Shown piece after piece: positions 16,933-25,072 of a stretch of 64,000 bases of DNA (within the stretch, counting starts at the first letter, position 1; every line of letters begins with the position of its first letter). The notes below the pieces were generated by a model that saw nothing but the letters and a program-made list of their open reading frames with translations, was not told where the DNA came from and ran no database searches. A program made the translations under genes and the position numbers. Location of the stretch: contig NZ_MDDS01000081.1 in assembly GCF_001721295.1 (NCBI RefSeq), forward strand, positions 62,001-126,000, in the 5' to 3' direction. Origin of the DNA: Sphingomonas turrisvirgatae (GTDB taxonomy: Bacteria; Pseudomonadota; Alphaproteobacteria; Sphingomonadales; Sphingomonadaceae).

Positions 16933-18375
16933 TCAGGGCAGATCGTCCTGCCGTCCGCCCACATCGATACCCAGCGTGTCGAGCCGCTTGCGCAGCGTAT
17001 TGCGGTTGATGCCCAGCGCCCGCGCGGCGCGCAGCTGGTTTTGCCCGTGCCGCGCCAGCATCGCCTCGATCAACGGGCGCTCGACCTCGCCGATGATGCG
17101 ATCGTATAGCGTGCCGTCCTCCAGCACCTTGGGCTCCTCGATCGCGATGCGCTGCAGCCGCGCTATCACTGCTGCCTCGATCCCCTCGTCGCGCGCGGTC
17201 GGCTGCGACGCGGCGCTCTCGCCCAGCATCCGTCGCACCGCGTCGGCGTCGATCCATTCGTCGCGATGCAGCGCGGCCATGCGCCGCATCAGGTTCTCGA
17301 GTTCTCTTACGTTTCCGGGCCAGTCATGCGCCTCTAGCGCGGCGATGGCTTCGTCGCCGATCGCCTTGCGCGGCAGGCCGTCCTCGACCGCCCGGTCAAG
17401 GAAGTGGCGGGCGAGCAGCCTGATATCCTGTCGCCGTTCGCGCAGCGCGGGAAGCGCGATCGGCACCACGTTGAGGCGGTAGAACAGGTCTTCGCGGAAC
17501 GCCCCTGCCATCACCTGGCTCATCAGGTCCTTGTTCGTCGCCGCGACGATGCGAACGTCCGCGCGGATCGCGCGCGCGCCGCCGACGGTCGTGAACTCGC
17601 CCGATTGCAGCACACGCAGCAGCCGCGTCTGCGCCTCCATCGGCATGTCGCCGATCTCGTCCAGGAACAGCGTGCCGCCGCTCGCCTGCTCGAACTTGCC
17701 GGCGACGCGCGCCGCCGCGCCGGTGAACGCGCCCTTTTCGTGGCCGAACAGTTCGGCCTCGATCAGTTCGCGCGGGATTGCGGCCATGTTGAGCGCAACG
17801 AAGGGCGCTCGGCGGCGGGGGCCAAGGTCATGGATTGCTTGCGCCACCAGCTCCTTGCCGGTCCCGCTCTCACCCGTGATCAGCACGGTCAGCTCGTTCG
17901 AGACGACCCGGGCGATCACGCGATAGACTTCCTGCATCGCCGGAGATCGGCCGATCAGCGCGACGGCATGATCCTCGCTCGCCGCGACGTCATCGACCAG
18001 TCGGCGGCCACGCGACAGGGCGCTTGCGACCGTGGTGGTCAGCGCGTCGAGGTCGAAGGGTTTTGGCAGATAGTCGAATGCCCCCGCTTCGGTCGCGCGC
18101 ACCGCCGTCGCCAGCGTGTTCTGCGCGGACAGTACAATGACCGGCAGATCGGGATTCTCGCCGGTCAGCGTGGCGACGAGATCCAGCCCGTTGCCGTCGG
18201 GCAGAATCACGTCGGTCACCACCACGTCGGGCAGGCCTGCGCGCATCTCGCGCTTCAGGTCGGTGAGCGAGGCGGCCGCCGTCACGCGATGGCCGGCACG
18301 GCGCAGCGCCTGGGTAACGACGGTACGGATCGCCGCATCGTCGTCGCAAATCAGAACGGAGCCGGTCACGCTCAT
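16933..18375 (-). CDS. ntrC: nitrogen regulator NtrC
   Basis: This 480-residue sigma-54 activator has a receiver domain with phosphoacceptor Asp55, an AAA+ domain with Walker A GESGTGKE (168-175), an intact GAFTGA loop (215-220), Walker B GGTLFLDEIGDMP, and a C-terminal Fis-type DNA-binding domain (NQLRAARALGINRNTLRKRLDTLGI). Phosphorylated NtrC activates nitrogen-assimilation promoters. The start overlaps the ntrB stop by 4 bases. Confidence 0.96.
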   Translation of the reverse strand: MSVTGSVLICDDDAAIRTVVTQALRRAGHRVTAAASLTDLKREMRAGLPDVVVTDVILPDGNGLDLVATLTGENPDLPVIVLSAQNTLATAVRATEAGAFDYLPKPFDLDALTTTVASALSRGRRLVDDVAASEDHAVALIGRSPAMQEVYRVIARVVSNELTVLITGESGTGKELVAQAIHDLGPRRRAPFVALNMAAIPRELIEAELFGHEKGAFTGAAARVAGKFEQASGGTLFLDEIGDMPMEAQTRLLRVLQSGEFTTVGGARAIRADVRIVAATNKDLMSQVMAGAFREDLFYRLNVVPIALPALRERRQDIRLLARHFLDRAVEDGLPRKAIGDEAIAALEAHDWPGNVRELENLMRRMAALHRDEWIDADAVRRMLGESAASQPTARDEGIEAAVIARLQRIAIEEPKVLEDGTLYDRIIGEVERPLIEAMLARHGQNQLRAARALGINRNTLRKRLDTLGIDVGGRQDDLP

Positions 18376-19475
18376 AGATCGGCCCTTGGCAGGTTGACGC
18401 GGAAGACCGTCATCTCAGGATCGCCAGCGCGGGCATATTCGACCACCCCGCCCATGTCGCGCACCAGCTTCTCGACCAGCGGGAGGCCCAGCCCCTTGCC
18501 CTCCGGCTTGCCCGATACGAACGGTTCGAACAGATGGCTGGCGATATCGGCGGGCGCGCCCGGGCCATTGTCGCTCACCGATACCTCGATCGGCACCGAG
18601 CGGCGCGGCTGATCGGGTGACGGGCGCATCGCGAAGCCGTGGCGATATTGGGTGGCGAGCACGATCCTGGGCTCAGGCAGGCCGCGCACCGCCTCGGCCG
18701 CATTCTTGAGCAGGTTCATCACCACTTGCTGAAACGCGTCCTTGTCCATCATCACCGGCGGCAGCGACGGATCGAAGCGCTCCTCGATCGTGATCCCACG
18801 TGCAAAGCCGGCCAGCGCCACGCGGCGGCTGTGGTCGAGCAGCGGATAGATGTTGTGCGGCGCAAGCTTGGGCGGCCGAGTGTCGGTAAAATCCTGCATC
18901 CGGTCGATCAGCGCCGCGATGCGATCCACCTCGTCAGTGATCAGCTGAGTCAGTTCGGACCGCCCCTCCGCGTCGTCATCGCCTGCCAACAGTTGCGCTG
19001 CGCCGCGAATGCCGGACAGCGGGTTCTTGATCTCGTGCGCCAGCATCGCCGCCGCGCCGACCGCCGCACGCGCGCCGGCGCTGCGGTCGGCGCCAACCGA
19101 AAGCCGACGCGAGGTCGGTGCCTGATGCAGCGTCACGATCCGCCAACCCGGATGCTCCGCGATCGGTGCCTCGACGAAATCGACGCGCGTGCGCGGGCTG
19201 CGGTTCGGTTCGATCTCGACGTCGTAAGCGGCGAAGCCGTGGCCGTCGCGTCGGGGCGCATAGCCCGGCGGCGGCGTCACGATGCGGTCGAGCCGCTGGC
19301 CGCGCATCGCGCGCTCGCTGTGGTTGAGCAGATGCTCGCACGCCATGTTGGCGCGCACCACGCGATCCTGCGGGTCGAGCACGATCGCCGCCACCGGCAG
19401 GCCGCTAAACAGCTCGCCCAGATCCGGTTCGCCCGACTGCGGCGGCGGCCTCAAGCCGCTTCGGCTTGTGGCCAT
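18372..19475 (-). CDS. ntrB: nitrogen sensor kinase NtrB
   Basis: This 367-residue soluble kinase has an N-terminal PAS domain (about 20-130), HisKA with MLAHEIKNPLSGIRGAAQLL (His147), and an HATPase domain with NLLKNAAEAV, DNGPGAP and GKGLGLPLV. It phosphorylates or dephosphorylates NtrC according to the PII signal. The start at 19475 was chosen because the PAS domain follows directly; the same frame is open further upstream but only as an out-of-frame shadow of dusB. The gene therefore overlaps the end of dusB by 25 bases, implying coupled translation. Confidence 0.95.
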   Translation of the reverse strand: MATSRSGLRPPPQSGEPDLGELFSGLPVAAIVLDPQDRVVRANMACEHLLNHSERAMRGQRLDRIVTPPPGYAPRRDGHGFAAYDVEIEPNRSPRTRVDFVEAPIAEHPGWRIVTLHQAPTSRRLSVGADRSAGARAAVGAAAMLAHEIKNPLSGIRGAAQLLAGDDDAEGRSELTQLITDEVDRIAALIDRMQDFTDTRPPKLAPHNIYPLLDHSRRVALAGFARGITIEERFDPSLPPVMMDKDAFQQVVMNLLKNAAEAVRGLPEPRIVLATQYRHGFAMRPSPDQPRRSVPIEVSVSDNGPGAPADIASHLFEPFVSGKPEGKGLGLPLVEKLVRDMGGVVEYARAGDPEMTVFRVNLPRADL

Positions 19476-20476
19476 GACTCGTTGGAAGATGCGTCGATCA
19501 GCGGCGCGTAGAAATCGTGCAGCATCGCCAGCACCGTCGCCGCCTTGGGCTGCTGGTTGACCGTGTTGCGGAACTCCGCCGATCCGTGCAGCCCCTTGGT
19601 ATACCAACCAATATGCTTTCGCATCAGGTTGACGCCGGTCATTTCCCCGTAATGCTCGACCATCATGGCATAGTGTTCGGCGATCAGGGCATATTGTTCG
19701 GCGAGCGTCGGATCGGGGCGAACGGCCTGCCCACTGAGCGCATCCATCACCTGACGCAGCAGCCACGGCCTGCCATACGCGCCGCGCCCGATCATGACGC
19801 CGTCCGCACCGGACTGTTCGAGCGCCGTGCGGGCGTCATCAGGCGAGCAGATATCGCCATTGACGATCACAGGGATCGAGACCGCGTCCTTCACCTTGCG
19901 CACAAACGCCCAGTCGGCCGACCCCTTGTACATCTGGTTGCGGGTGCGACCGTGGACGGTGATCATCTTTGCGCCGAGATCCTGCGCGACCCGTGCCAGT
20001 TCGGGCGCGTTAAGGCTGTCATGGCACCAGCCCATGCGCATCTTGACGGTGACCGGAACGCTCACTGCGTTGACGCAGGCTTCGATTAGCCTGGCGGCAA
20101 GGTCAGGCACGCGCATCAGCGCGGAACCAGCGTCGCCGTTCGTCACCTTGCGCACCGGGCAGCCCATGTTGATGTCGATGATCGCTGCGCCGCGATCCTC
20201 GTTGAGCTTTGCCGCCTCACCCATCTCATAGGGGGTGCAGCCGACCAGCTGCATGGACACCGGCTCTTCGATCGGGTCCCAGGCCGCCTTCTGCACCGAT
20301 TGCCGCGTTTCGCGGATCGCGGCCTGGCTCGCGATCATTTCGGTGACGTTCAGCCCGGACCCATAGCGGCGCACGAGCCGCCGAAACGGCAGGTCGGTAA
20401 CCCCCGTCATCGGCGCGAGCAGCACCGGCGTTTCGATGGTCACCGGACCGATCTGAATGGGTGAAAGCGTCGTCAT
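19451..20476 (-). CDS. dusB: tRNA-dihydrouridine synthase DusB
   Basis: This 341-residue FMN enzyme reduces uridines in the tRNA D loop. It has the TIM-barrel signatures LLAPMTGVTDLPFRRL, INMGCPVRKVTNGDAGSALM (catalytic Cys) and MITVHGRTRNQMYKGSADW, plus GDICSPDDA and GADGVMIGRGAYGRPW for FMN phosphate binding. In alphaproteobacteria this gene (also nifR3) heads the ntr operon, as here. The 186-base region to the divergent ispDF (20477-20662) should hold both promoters. Confidence 0.96.
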   Translation of the reverse strand: MTTLSPIQIGPVTIETPVLLAPMTGVTDLPFRRLVRRYGSGLNVTEMIASQAAIRETRQSVQKAAWDPIEEPVSMQLVGCTPYEMGEAAKLNEDRGAAIIDINMGCPVRKVTNGDAGSALMRVPDLAARLIEACVNAVSVPVTVKMRMGWCHDSLNAPELARVAQDLGAKMITVHGRTRNQMYKGSADWAFVRKVKDAVSIPVIVNGDICSPDDARTALEQSGADGVMIGRGAYGRPWLLRQVMDALSGQAVRPDPTLAEQYALIAEHYAMMVEHYGEMTGVNLMRKHIGWYTKGLHGSAEFRNTVNQQPKAATVLAMLHDFYAPLIDASSNESWPQAEAA

Positions 20477-20662
20477 TATTGCCTGAAAAATAGGCAGCGG
20501 CCTCTACAGCGGCAAGGACAACAGTGCAAGGCCGGCGCTTCCCTACCCGCTGCCTTGCCGCTAGGCAGCGGCGATGTTCGCCGATCATCCTGTCATTATC
20601 TGCCATGCGCCCCAGCCTGATGGCGCTACCCTCGCGTCGCGCCGGCTTCCGGGGACCTTTGC

Positions 20663-21802
20663 GTGACTGTCGCCGCGCTGATCGTCGCCGCTGGCAAGGG
20701 CGTCCGCGCGGGCGGGTCCGTGCCCAAGCAGTTCGCCCCACTCGCCGGCAAGCCGATGCTCGCGCATAGCCATGCTGCGCTCTCGGCGCATCCGGCGATC
20801 GATCGCGTACTGGTGGTCATTGCACAGGGCCAGGAGGCGGCTTTGACGCAGGCGCTGGGCGAGGTGCCTTACGTCCTCGGCGGTGCGGAACGCCGCGATT
20901 CGGTGCGCGCCGGCTTGGAAGCGCTGGCGGAAAAAGGCGTCACGCGCGTGCTGATCCATGATGCAGCCCGACCATTCGTGCCAGCGGACGTGATCGACCG
21001 CCTGCTGGATCAACTCGATCGTCATGCGGGCGCCGTCCCTGCCCTGCCCGTTGCCGATACGCTGGTCCGTTTCGACGGACAGATGGGCGACACCGTCCCG
21101 CGCGCCGGCCTTTACCGCGTCCAGACCCCGCAGGCGCTCGTCTACGACTGCGTGGTGAAGGCGCATGCCGCCTGGCCCGCCGAGCGCGAGGCAACCGACG
21201 ACGCGCAGATGGTGCGCGACAGCGGTTATGAAGTGACGGTCGTCGACGGAGACCCAATGCTCGAGAAGATCACCCATCCGGCCGATTTTGCGGCCGCTGA
21301 GGCGCGGCACGCCGCAGCGCTCATCTCCCGCAGCGCGACCGGCTTCGACGTTCACCGGTTCGAGGCAGGTGAGGAATTATGGCTCGGCGGCATCCGCATC
21401 CCGCATGACAAGGGCCTGTCGGGGCACAGCGACGCCGATGTCGCGCTCCATGCGATCACCGACGCGCTGCTCGGCACGATCGGCGCGGGCGATATCGGCA
21501 TGCATTTCCCGCCAAGCGATGCGAAGTGGCGTGGCGCCGCTTCGGCGCAGTTCCTGGCGCACGCGGCGGGCCTGGTGCGCGCGCAATGCGGCGTGATCGA
21601 CTTCATCGACCTGACGCTCATCGCCGAAGCGCCCAAGATCGGGCCCCATCGCGATGCGATCCGTACCAGCATTGCCGACATTCTCGGGATCAAAACGACC
21701 GCGATAAGCGTCAAGGCGACGACGACCGAGCGGCTGGGCTTCACCGGCCGCGGCGAGGGCATGGCAGCACAGGCGATCGCGACCGTGCGCGTACCGGAGT
21801 AA
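20663..21802 (+). CDS. ispDF: bifunctional IspD/IspF enzyme of the MEP pathway
   Basis: This 379-residue fusion carries 2-C-methyl-D-erythritol 4-phosphate cytidylyltransferase (residues 1 to about 220; motifs AAGKGVRAGGSVPKQFAPLAG, HDAARPFVP, ATDDAQMV) and 2-C-methyl-D-erythritol 2,4-cyclodiphosphate synthase (about 225-379; GFDVHRFEAG, SDADVALHAITDALLG, DIGMHFPPSD, KATTTERLGFTGRGEGMAAQA). It performs two non-consecutive steps of isoprenoid precursor synthesis. The fusion is standard in many alphaproteobacteria. The start appears to be GTG at 20663. Confidence 0.97.
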   Translation: MTVAALIVAAGKGVRAGGSVPKQFAPLAGKPMLAHSHAALSAHPAIDRVLVVIAQGQEAALTQALGEVPYVLGGAERRDSVRAGLEALAEKGVTRVLIHDAARPFVPADVIDRLLDQLDRHAGAVPALPVADTLVRFDGQMGDTVPRAGLYRVQTPQALVYDCVVKAHAAWPAEREATDDAQMVRDSGYEVTVVDGDPMLEKITHPADFAAAEARHAAALISRSATGFDVHRFEAGEELWLGGIRIPHDKGLSGHSDADVALHAITDALLGTIGAGDIGMHFPPSDAKWRGAASAQFLAHAAGLVRAQCGVIDFIDLTLIAEAPKIGPHRDAIRTSIADILGIKTTAISVKATTTERLGFTGRGEGMAAQAIATVRVPE

Positions 21803-21805
21803 GAG

Positions 21806-22327
21806 ATGTTCAGACGTTCCCTGGCGATGGCCGCGATGTTCCTGGGCCTTGCCGCCAGCACCGCTCAAGCGCAGCAGCGCGCCTGCATTACCGATGCGGA
21901 GGGTGCCGCGCTGTTCCAGGTCATGCTGCCCGATGTCATCCGAGAGATGGGCCGCGTATGCGCCGCACTGCCGGCGGAAAGTTTCCTGCGACAGCCGAGC
22001 GCTGCCTTCATGGCGCGCGTCCAGGCCGGTGTCGGACCGGCGACCGCCGCGGCACAGGGCGGGATCCGCAAGCTGCTGGGCGCGCAGGGCGCTGCGCTCG
22101 CCGATTCGCCGTTCGCCATCCCGACAGCGCGTGCGATCTTCGTTCCGATGATGGCGCAGGAGATCAAGCCGGCGGATTGCCCGGGGCTGGACAAGATCGT
22201 CAGCAATCTGGCCCCCCTGCCCCCGCGCAACCTGGCCGCCGTTTTCGTGGCGCTGGCGCAGCTTAGCCAGAACGGCGAAAAACGCGGGCCACGGCTCCCG
22301 ATCTGCCCTATGGCGCGCCCGCGATGA
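21806..22327 (+). CDS. exported protein of unknown function
   Basis: This 173-residue protein begins with a clear signal peptide (MFRRSLAMAAMFLGLAASTAQA, cleavage after residue 22). The mature part contains three cysteines near ACITD, VCAAL and DCPGL and one more at the C-terminus (PICPMA), compatible with disulphides. I recognise no family. It sits 3 bases after ispDF and overlaps the next gene by 4 bases, so it is translated within that operon. Confidence 0.75.
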   Translation: MFRRSLAMAAMFLGLAASTAQAQQRACITDAEGAALFQVMLPDVIREMGRVCAALPAESFLRQPSAAFMARVQAGVGPATAAAQGGIRKLLGAQGAALADSPFAIPTARAIFVPMMAQEIKPADCPGLDKIVSNLAPLPPRNLAAVFVALAQLSQNGEKRGPRLPICPMARPR

Positions 22328-22860
22328 TTGAAACCATTCTGCCCGACGAACTGGTCGCCTCTGCTCGCAGGGTCGTCGACGCCAACCGCGTTGCTGGTCG
22401 CACGCTGGTCGTCGCCGAAAGCTGCACCGGTGGGCTGGTCTGCGCCGCGATTACCGAAATACCGGGATCGTCGGACGTGCTGCTCGCTGGCTATGTCACC
22501 TACTCCAACGAAGCCAAGAAAGCTGAGCTGAAGGTGAGCGGGGACGTGCTCGAGACCTTTGGCGCGGTCTCGATCGCCACCGCCTGGAGCATGGCGCAGG
22601 GCGCGCTCGAGGAAAGTGGCGCGGACGTCGCGGTCGCAATTACCGGCATTGCCGGACCCGGTGGCGGGAGCGAGAAGAAGCCGGTCGGCCACGTCGTCTT
22701 CGCCCGCGCCGAGAAGGCGGCAGACCCCGATGTGGTGGTGGCAGATACGCGCGAGTTCGGCGATATCGGCCGCGGCGGCGTGCGGCTTCAGGCGGCGCTG
22801 TGCGCGCTCGAACTGCTGCTGCCCGGCGAGCCTGCGGCACCTGCAGAGGAATCGCCGTAG
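22324..22860 (+). CDS. pncC: CinA C-terminal-type nicotinamide-nucleotide amidohydrolase
   Basis: This 178-residue protein corresponds to the C-terminal domain of CinA alone. It has the signature ESCTGGLVCAAITEIPGSSDVLLAGYVTYSNEAK (about residues 31-65) and AITGIAGPGGGSEKKPVGHVVFA (about 105-130). PncC deamidates NMN to nicotinate mononucleotide for pyridine salvage. Its last 73 bases overlap the end of the oppositely oriented COQ10-like gene, a larger than usual antisense overlap of two coding regions. Confidence 0.9.
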   Translation: MIETILPDELVASARRVVDANRVAGRTLVVAESCTGGLVCAAITEIPGSSDVLLAGYVTYSNEAKKAELKVSGDVLETFGAVSIATAWSMAQGALEESGADVAVAITGIAGPGGGSEKKPVGHVVFARAEKAADPDVVVADTREFGDIGRGGVRLQAALCALELLLPGEPAAPAEESP

Positions 22861-23282
22861 AGCCGGGCGGCGCGTTCCTCGAATGCGTTGATCATCATGC
22901 GCAGGGCACGGTCGAACACTTGTCCTGCAAGCATTTCGAACACCCGGCTCTTGAAAGCGAAGTCGACGCAGAAGTCGATCAGCACCCCGCCCTCGCCGTC
23001 CGGCCGGAACTTCCAGTCGTTGTTGAGGTACTTGAGCGGACCGTCGAGATAATCGACGCGAATATGGCCGGGTTGCTCCTTCGTCACGCGGCTGGTGAAC
23101 GTCTCACGCAGCCCCTTGAAGCCGACGATCAGGTCCGCGACCATCTCGGTCTCGCTGTCGGAACGAACCCGCACGGCGCTGACCCAGGGCAGGAACTCGC
23201 CATAACGAGCGACATCGGCCACCAGGTCGAACATCTGCTCCGGCGAATAGGGCAGCCGGCGGGTTTCGCTATGCTTGGGCAT
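22788..23282 (-). CDS. COQ10/RatA-type START-domain protein
   Basis: This 164-residue protein starts MPKHSETRRLPYSPEQMFDLVADVARYGEFLPWVSAVRV, the typical N-terminus of the polyketide cyclase/START-like Coq10 family. FKGLRETFTSRV and GPLKYLNNDWKFRP follow. Mitochondrial and alphaproteobacterial members bind ubiquinone and support respiration; the related E. coli protein RatA was described as a toxin. The alphaproteobacterial context favours the ubiquinone role. It follows lipA, an arrangement widespread in alphaproteobacteria. Confidence 0.88.
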   Translation of the reverse strand: MPKHSETRRLPYSPEQMFDLVADVARYGEFLPWVSAVRVRSDSETEMVADLIVGFKGLRETFTSRVTKEQPGHIRVDYLDGPLKYLNNDWKFRPDGEGGVLIDFCVDFAFKSRVFEMLAGQVFDRALRMMINAFEERAARLYGDSSAGAAGSPGSSSSSAHSAA

Positions 23283-24227
23283 TCAGACCGTGACCGTAAC
23301 CTTTGCCAGCTTCGCGTCGCGAGCCGCCTTCATCTTCGCAAAGTCGTCGCCCGCGTGATAGCTCGACCGGGTGAGCGGCGAGGATGCGACCAGCAGGAAG
23401 CCCTTGGCGCGCGCGATCGCGGCATAGGCGTCGAACGCTGCCGGCGTCACGAAATCCTGCACCTTCGCATGACGCGGCGTCGGCTGGAGATACTGGCCCA
23501 TCGTCAGGAAATCGATGTCGGCGCTGCGCATGTCGTCCATTACCTGATGGACCTCCAACCGCTCCTCGCCCAGGCCGAGCATCACGCCGGACTTGGTGAA
23601 GATCGACGGATCAAGCTTCTTGACCGTCTCAAGCAGCCGGATCGAAGCATAGTAGCGTGCTCCGGGACGGATTGTCGGGTAGAGCCGCGGCACGGTTTCG
23701 AGATTGTGGTTGTAGACGTCGGGCCGCGCGGCGACGATCATCTCGACCGCGGCTTCGTGCTTGTTACGGAAGTCCGGTGTCAGGATCTCGATCGTCGTGG
23801 TGGGCGAAGCCTTGCGGATCGCCTCGATCACCTTCACGAACTGCCTCGCGCCGCCGTCGGGCAGGTCATCACGATCGACCGAGGTGATGACGATATGCTC
23901 AAGGCCCATCTGCACCGCGGCGTCGGCGACATTGTTCGGCTCCATCGGATCGACGGCGCGCGGCATGCCCGTCTTGACGTTGCAGAAGGCGCAGGCACGC
24001 GTGCAGGTATCGCCCAGGATCATCACCGTCGCGTGCTTCTTGCTCCAGCACTCGCCGATATTCGGGCAAGCAGCTTCCTCGCAAACGGTCGTCAGACTCT
24101 TCGATCGCATCAGCGCGCGCGTCGCGGCGAAGCCGGCGGACGTCGGCGCCTTAACGCGGATCCAGTCGGGCTTGCGGACGCGCCCGGTATCGATGGCCGG
24201 GCGGGCGACGGGCGAAGGATCGTTCAT
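23283..24227 (-). CDS. lipA: lipoyl synthase
   Basis: This 314-residue radical-SAM enzyme inserts two sulphurs into octanoyl groups on lipoyl-dependent enzymes. Both iron-sulphur cluster motifs are present: the auxiliary-cluster motif CEEAACPNIGECW and the radical-SAM motif CTRACAFCNV. The RSSYHA arginine-serine region near the C-terminus (LTRSSYHAGDDF) supplies the final cluster ligand. I chose the ATG at 24227 (MNDPSPVARPAID) over an upstream start at 24260. It immediately precedes the COQ10-like gene. Confidence 0.97.
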   Translation of the reverse strand: MNDPSPVARPAIDTGRVRKPDWIRVKAPTSAGFAATRALMRSKSLTTVCEEAACPNIGECWSKKHATVMILGDTCTRACAFCNVKTGMPRAVDPMEPNNVADAAVQMGLEHIVITSVDRDDLPDGGARQFVKVIEAIRKASPTTTIEILTPDFRNKHEAAVEMIVAARPDVYNHNLETVPRLYPTIRPGARYYASIRLLETVKKLDPSIFTKSGVMLGLGEERLEVHQVMDDMRSADIDFLTMGQYLQPTPRHAKVQDFVTPAAFDAYAAIARAKGFLLVASSPLTRSSYHAGDDFAKMKAARDAKLAKVTVTV

Positions 24228-24345
24228 GACGGCCAGATAGCGATCCACCCCTTTCGGCACAACCTTGCCGAATGCAACAGCTCATCCGATGGATGCACTC
24301 GCTTCGTCGTGCCCCCGTTGATCTGGATGAAGCCTGCGTTAGCAG

Positions 24346-24357
24346 CCCCTATAGGGG
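24346..24357. promoter_or_regulatory. 12-bp palindrome upstream of carbonic anhydrase gene
   Basis: CCCCTATAGGGG is a perfect palindrome 28 bases before the start codon at 24385, followed by an AT-rich stretch (GATATAACATTAAG) that could contain a -10 element and then the ribosome binding site GGAGG. It could be an operator; no regulator can be named. Confidence 0.3.
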
Positions 24358-24384
24358 TGGATATAACATTAAGTTGGAGGCCAG

Positions 24385-25032
24385 ATGACTCACTTCACCG
24401 ACCTGCTCGACGGGTATCAGCGATTTCGCACGGCAGATTACCGCCGGCAGCGCGAACGCTGGGAGCAGCTGAAGGACGGTCAATCGCCCAAGGTGATGGT
24501 CATCGCCTGTTCGGACAGCCGGGTCGAGCCGGCGCAGATCTTCGACACGCTGCCCGGCGAGATCTTCGTCGTTCGCAACGTCGCCAACCTAGTCCCGCCC
24601 TACGAGACGACGCCGGGTCTGCACGGCGTGTCGGCGGCGCTGGAGTTCGCAGTGACCAAGCTGAATGTCGAGGAGATCATCGTCATGGGCCATGGCGCGT
24701 GCGGCGGCGCGCATGCCGCCCTGACCGAAATGTTCCATGATGCAGCACCCGGTGACGGCGGCTTCGTCCATAGCTGGGTCAGCATCCTCGATGAAGCGCG
24801 CGAGCGGGTGAAGGCCAAGTTCGGCAGCGGGCCCGAAGCGTCGCGCGAAATGGAACTGGAGACGGTCCGCACCTCGATCAAGAACCTGCGCGCCTTTCCG
24901 TTCATTCCTGAGCGGGAGCAATCGGGCAGGCTGACGATCCACGGCGCCTATTTCGGCATCGCGCATGGCGAGCTGTGGGTGATGGGCGAGGACGGCGAGT
25001 TCAGTTCCCAGCTCAAGGCGCAGGCCGCCTGA
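24385..25032 (+). CDS. beta-class carbonic anhydrase
   Basis: This 215-residue zinc enzyme interconverts CO2 and bicarbonate. The beta-class ligand motifs are CSDSRVEP (Cys and the Asp-Arg dyad) and HGACGG (His and Cys). The RNVANLVPPYE segment is also characteristic. It has a good ribosome binding site (TTGGAGG). A strong hairpin follows the stop codon. Confidence 0.95.
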   Translation: MTHFTDLLDGYQRFRTADYRRQRERWEQLKDGQSPKVMVIACSDSRVEPAQIFDTLPGEIFVVRNVANLVPPYETTPGLHGVSAALEFAVTKLNVEEIIVMGHGACGGAHAALTEMFHDAAPGDGGFVHSWVSILDEARERVKAKFGSGPEASREMELETVRTSIKNLRAFPFIPEREQSGRLTIHGAYFGIAHGELWVMGEDGEFSSQLKAQAA

Positions 25033-25039
25033 TCCGGAA

Positions 25040-25069
25040 CCGGTGCGCCGCCCCGTGGCGGCGCACCGG
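25040..25069. terminator. bidirectional terminator-like hairpin
   Basis: A 13-bp perfect stem, CCGGTGCGCCGCC with GGCGGCGCACCGG, encloses the loop CCGT. It lies between the converging stop codons of the carbonic anhydrase gene and the S9 peptidase gene. No T tract follows on either side, so termination efficiency is uncertain. Confidence 0.6.
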
Positions 25070-25072
25070 CAT

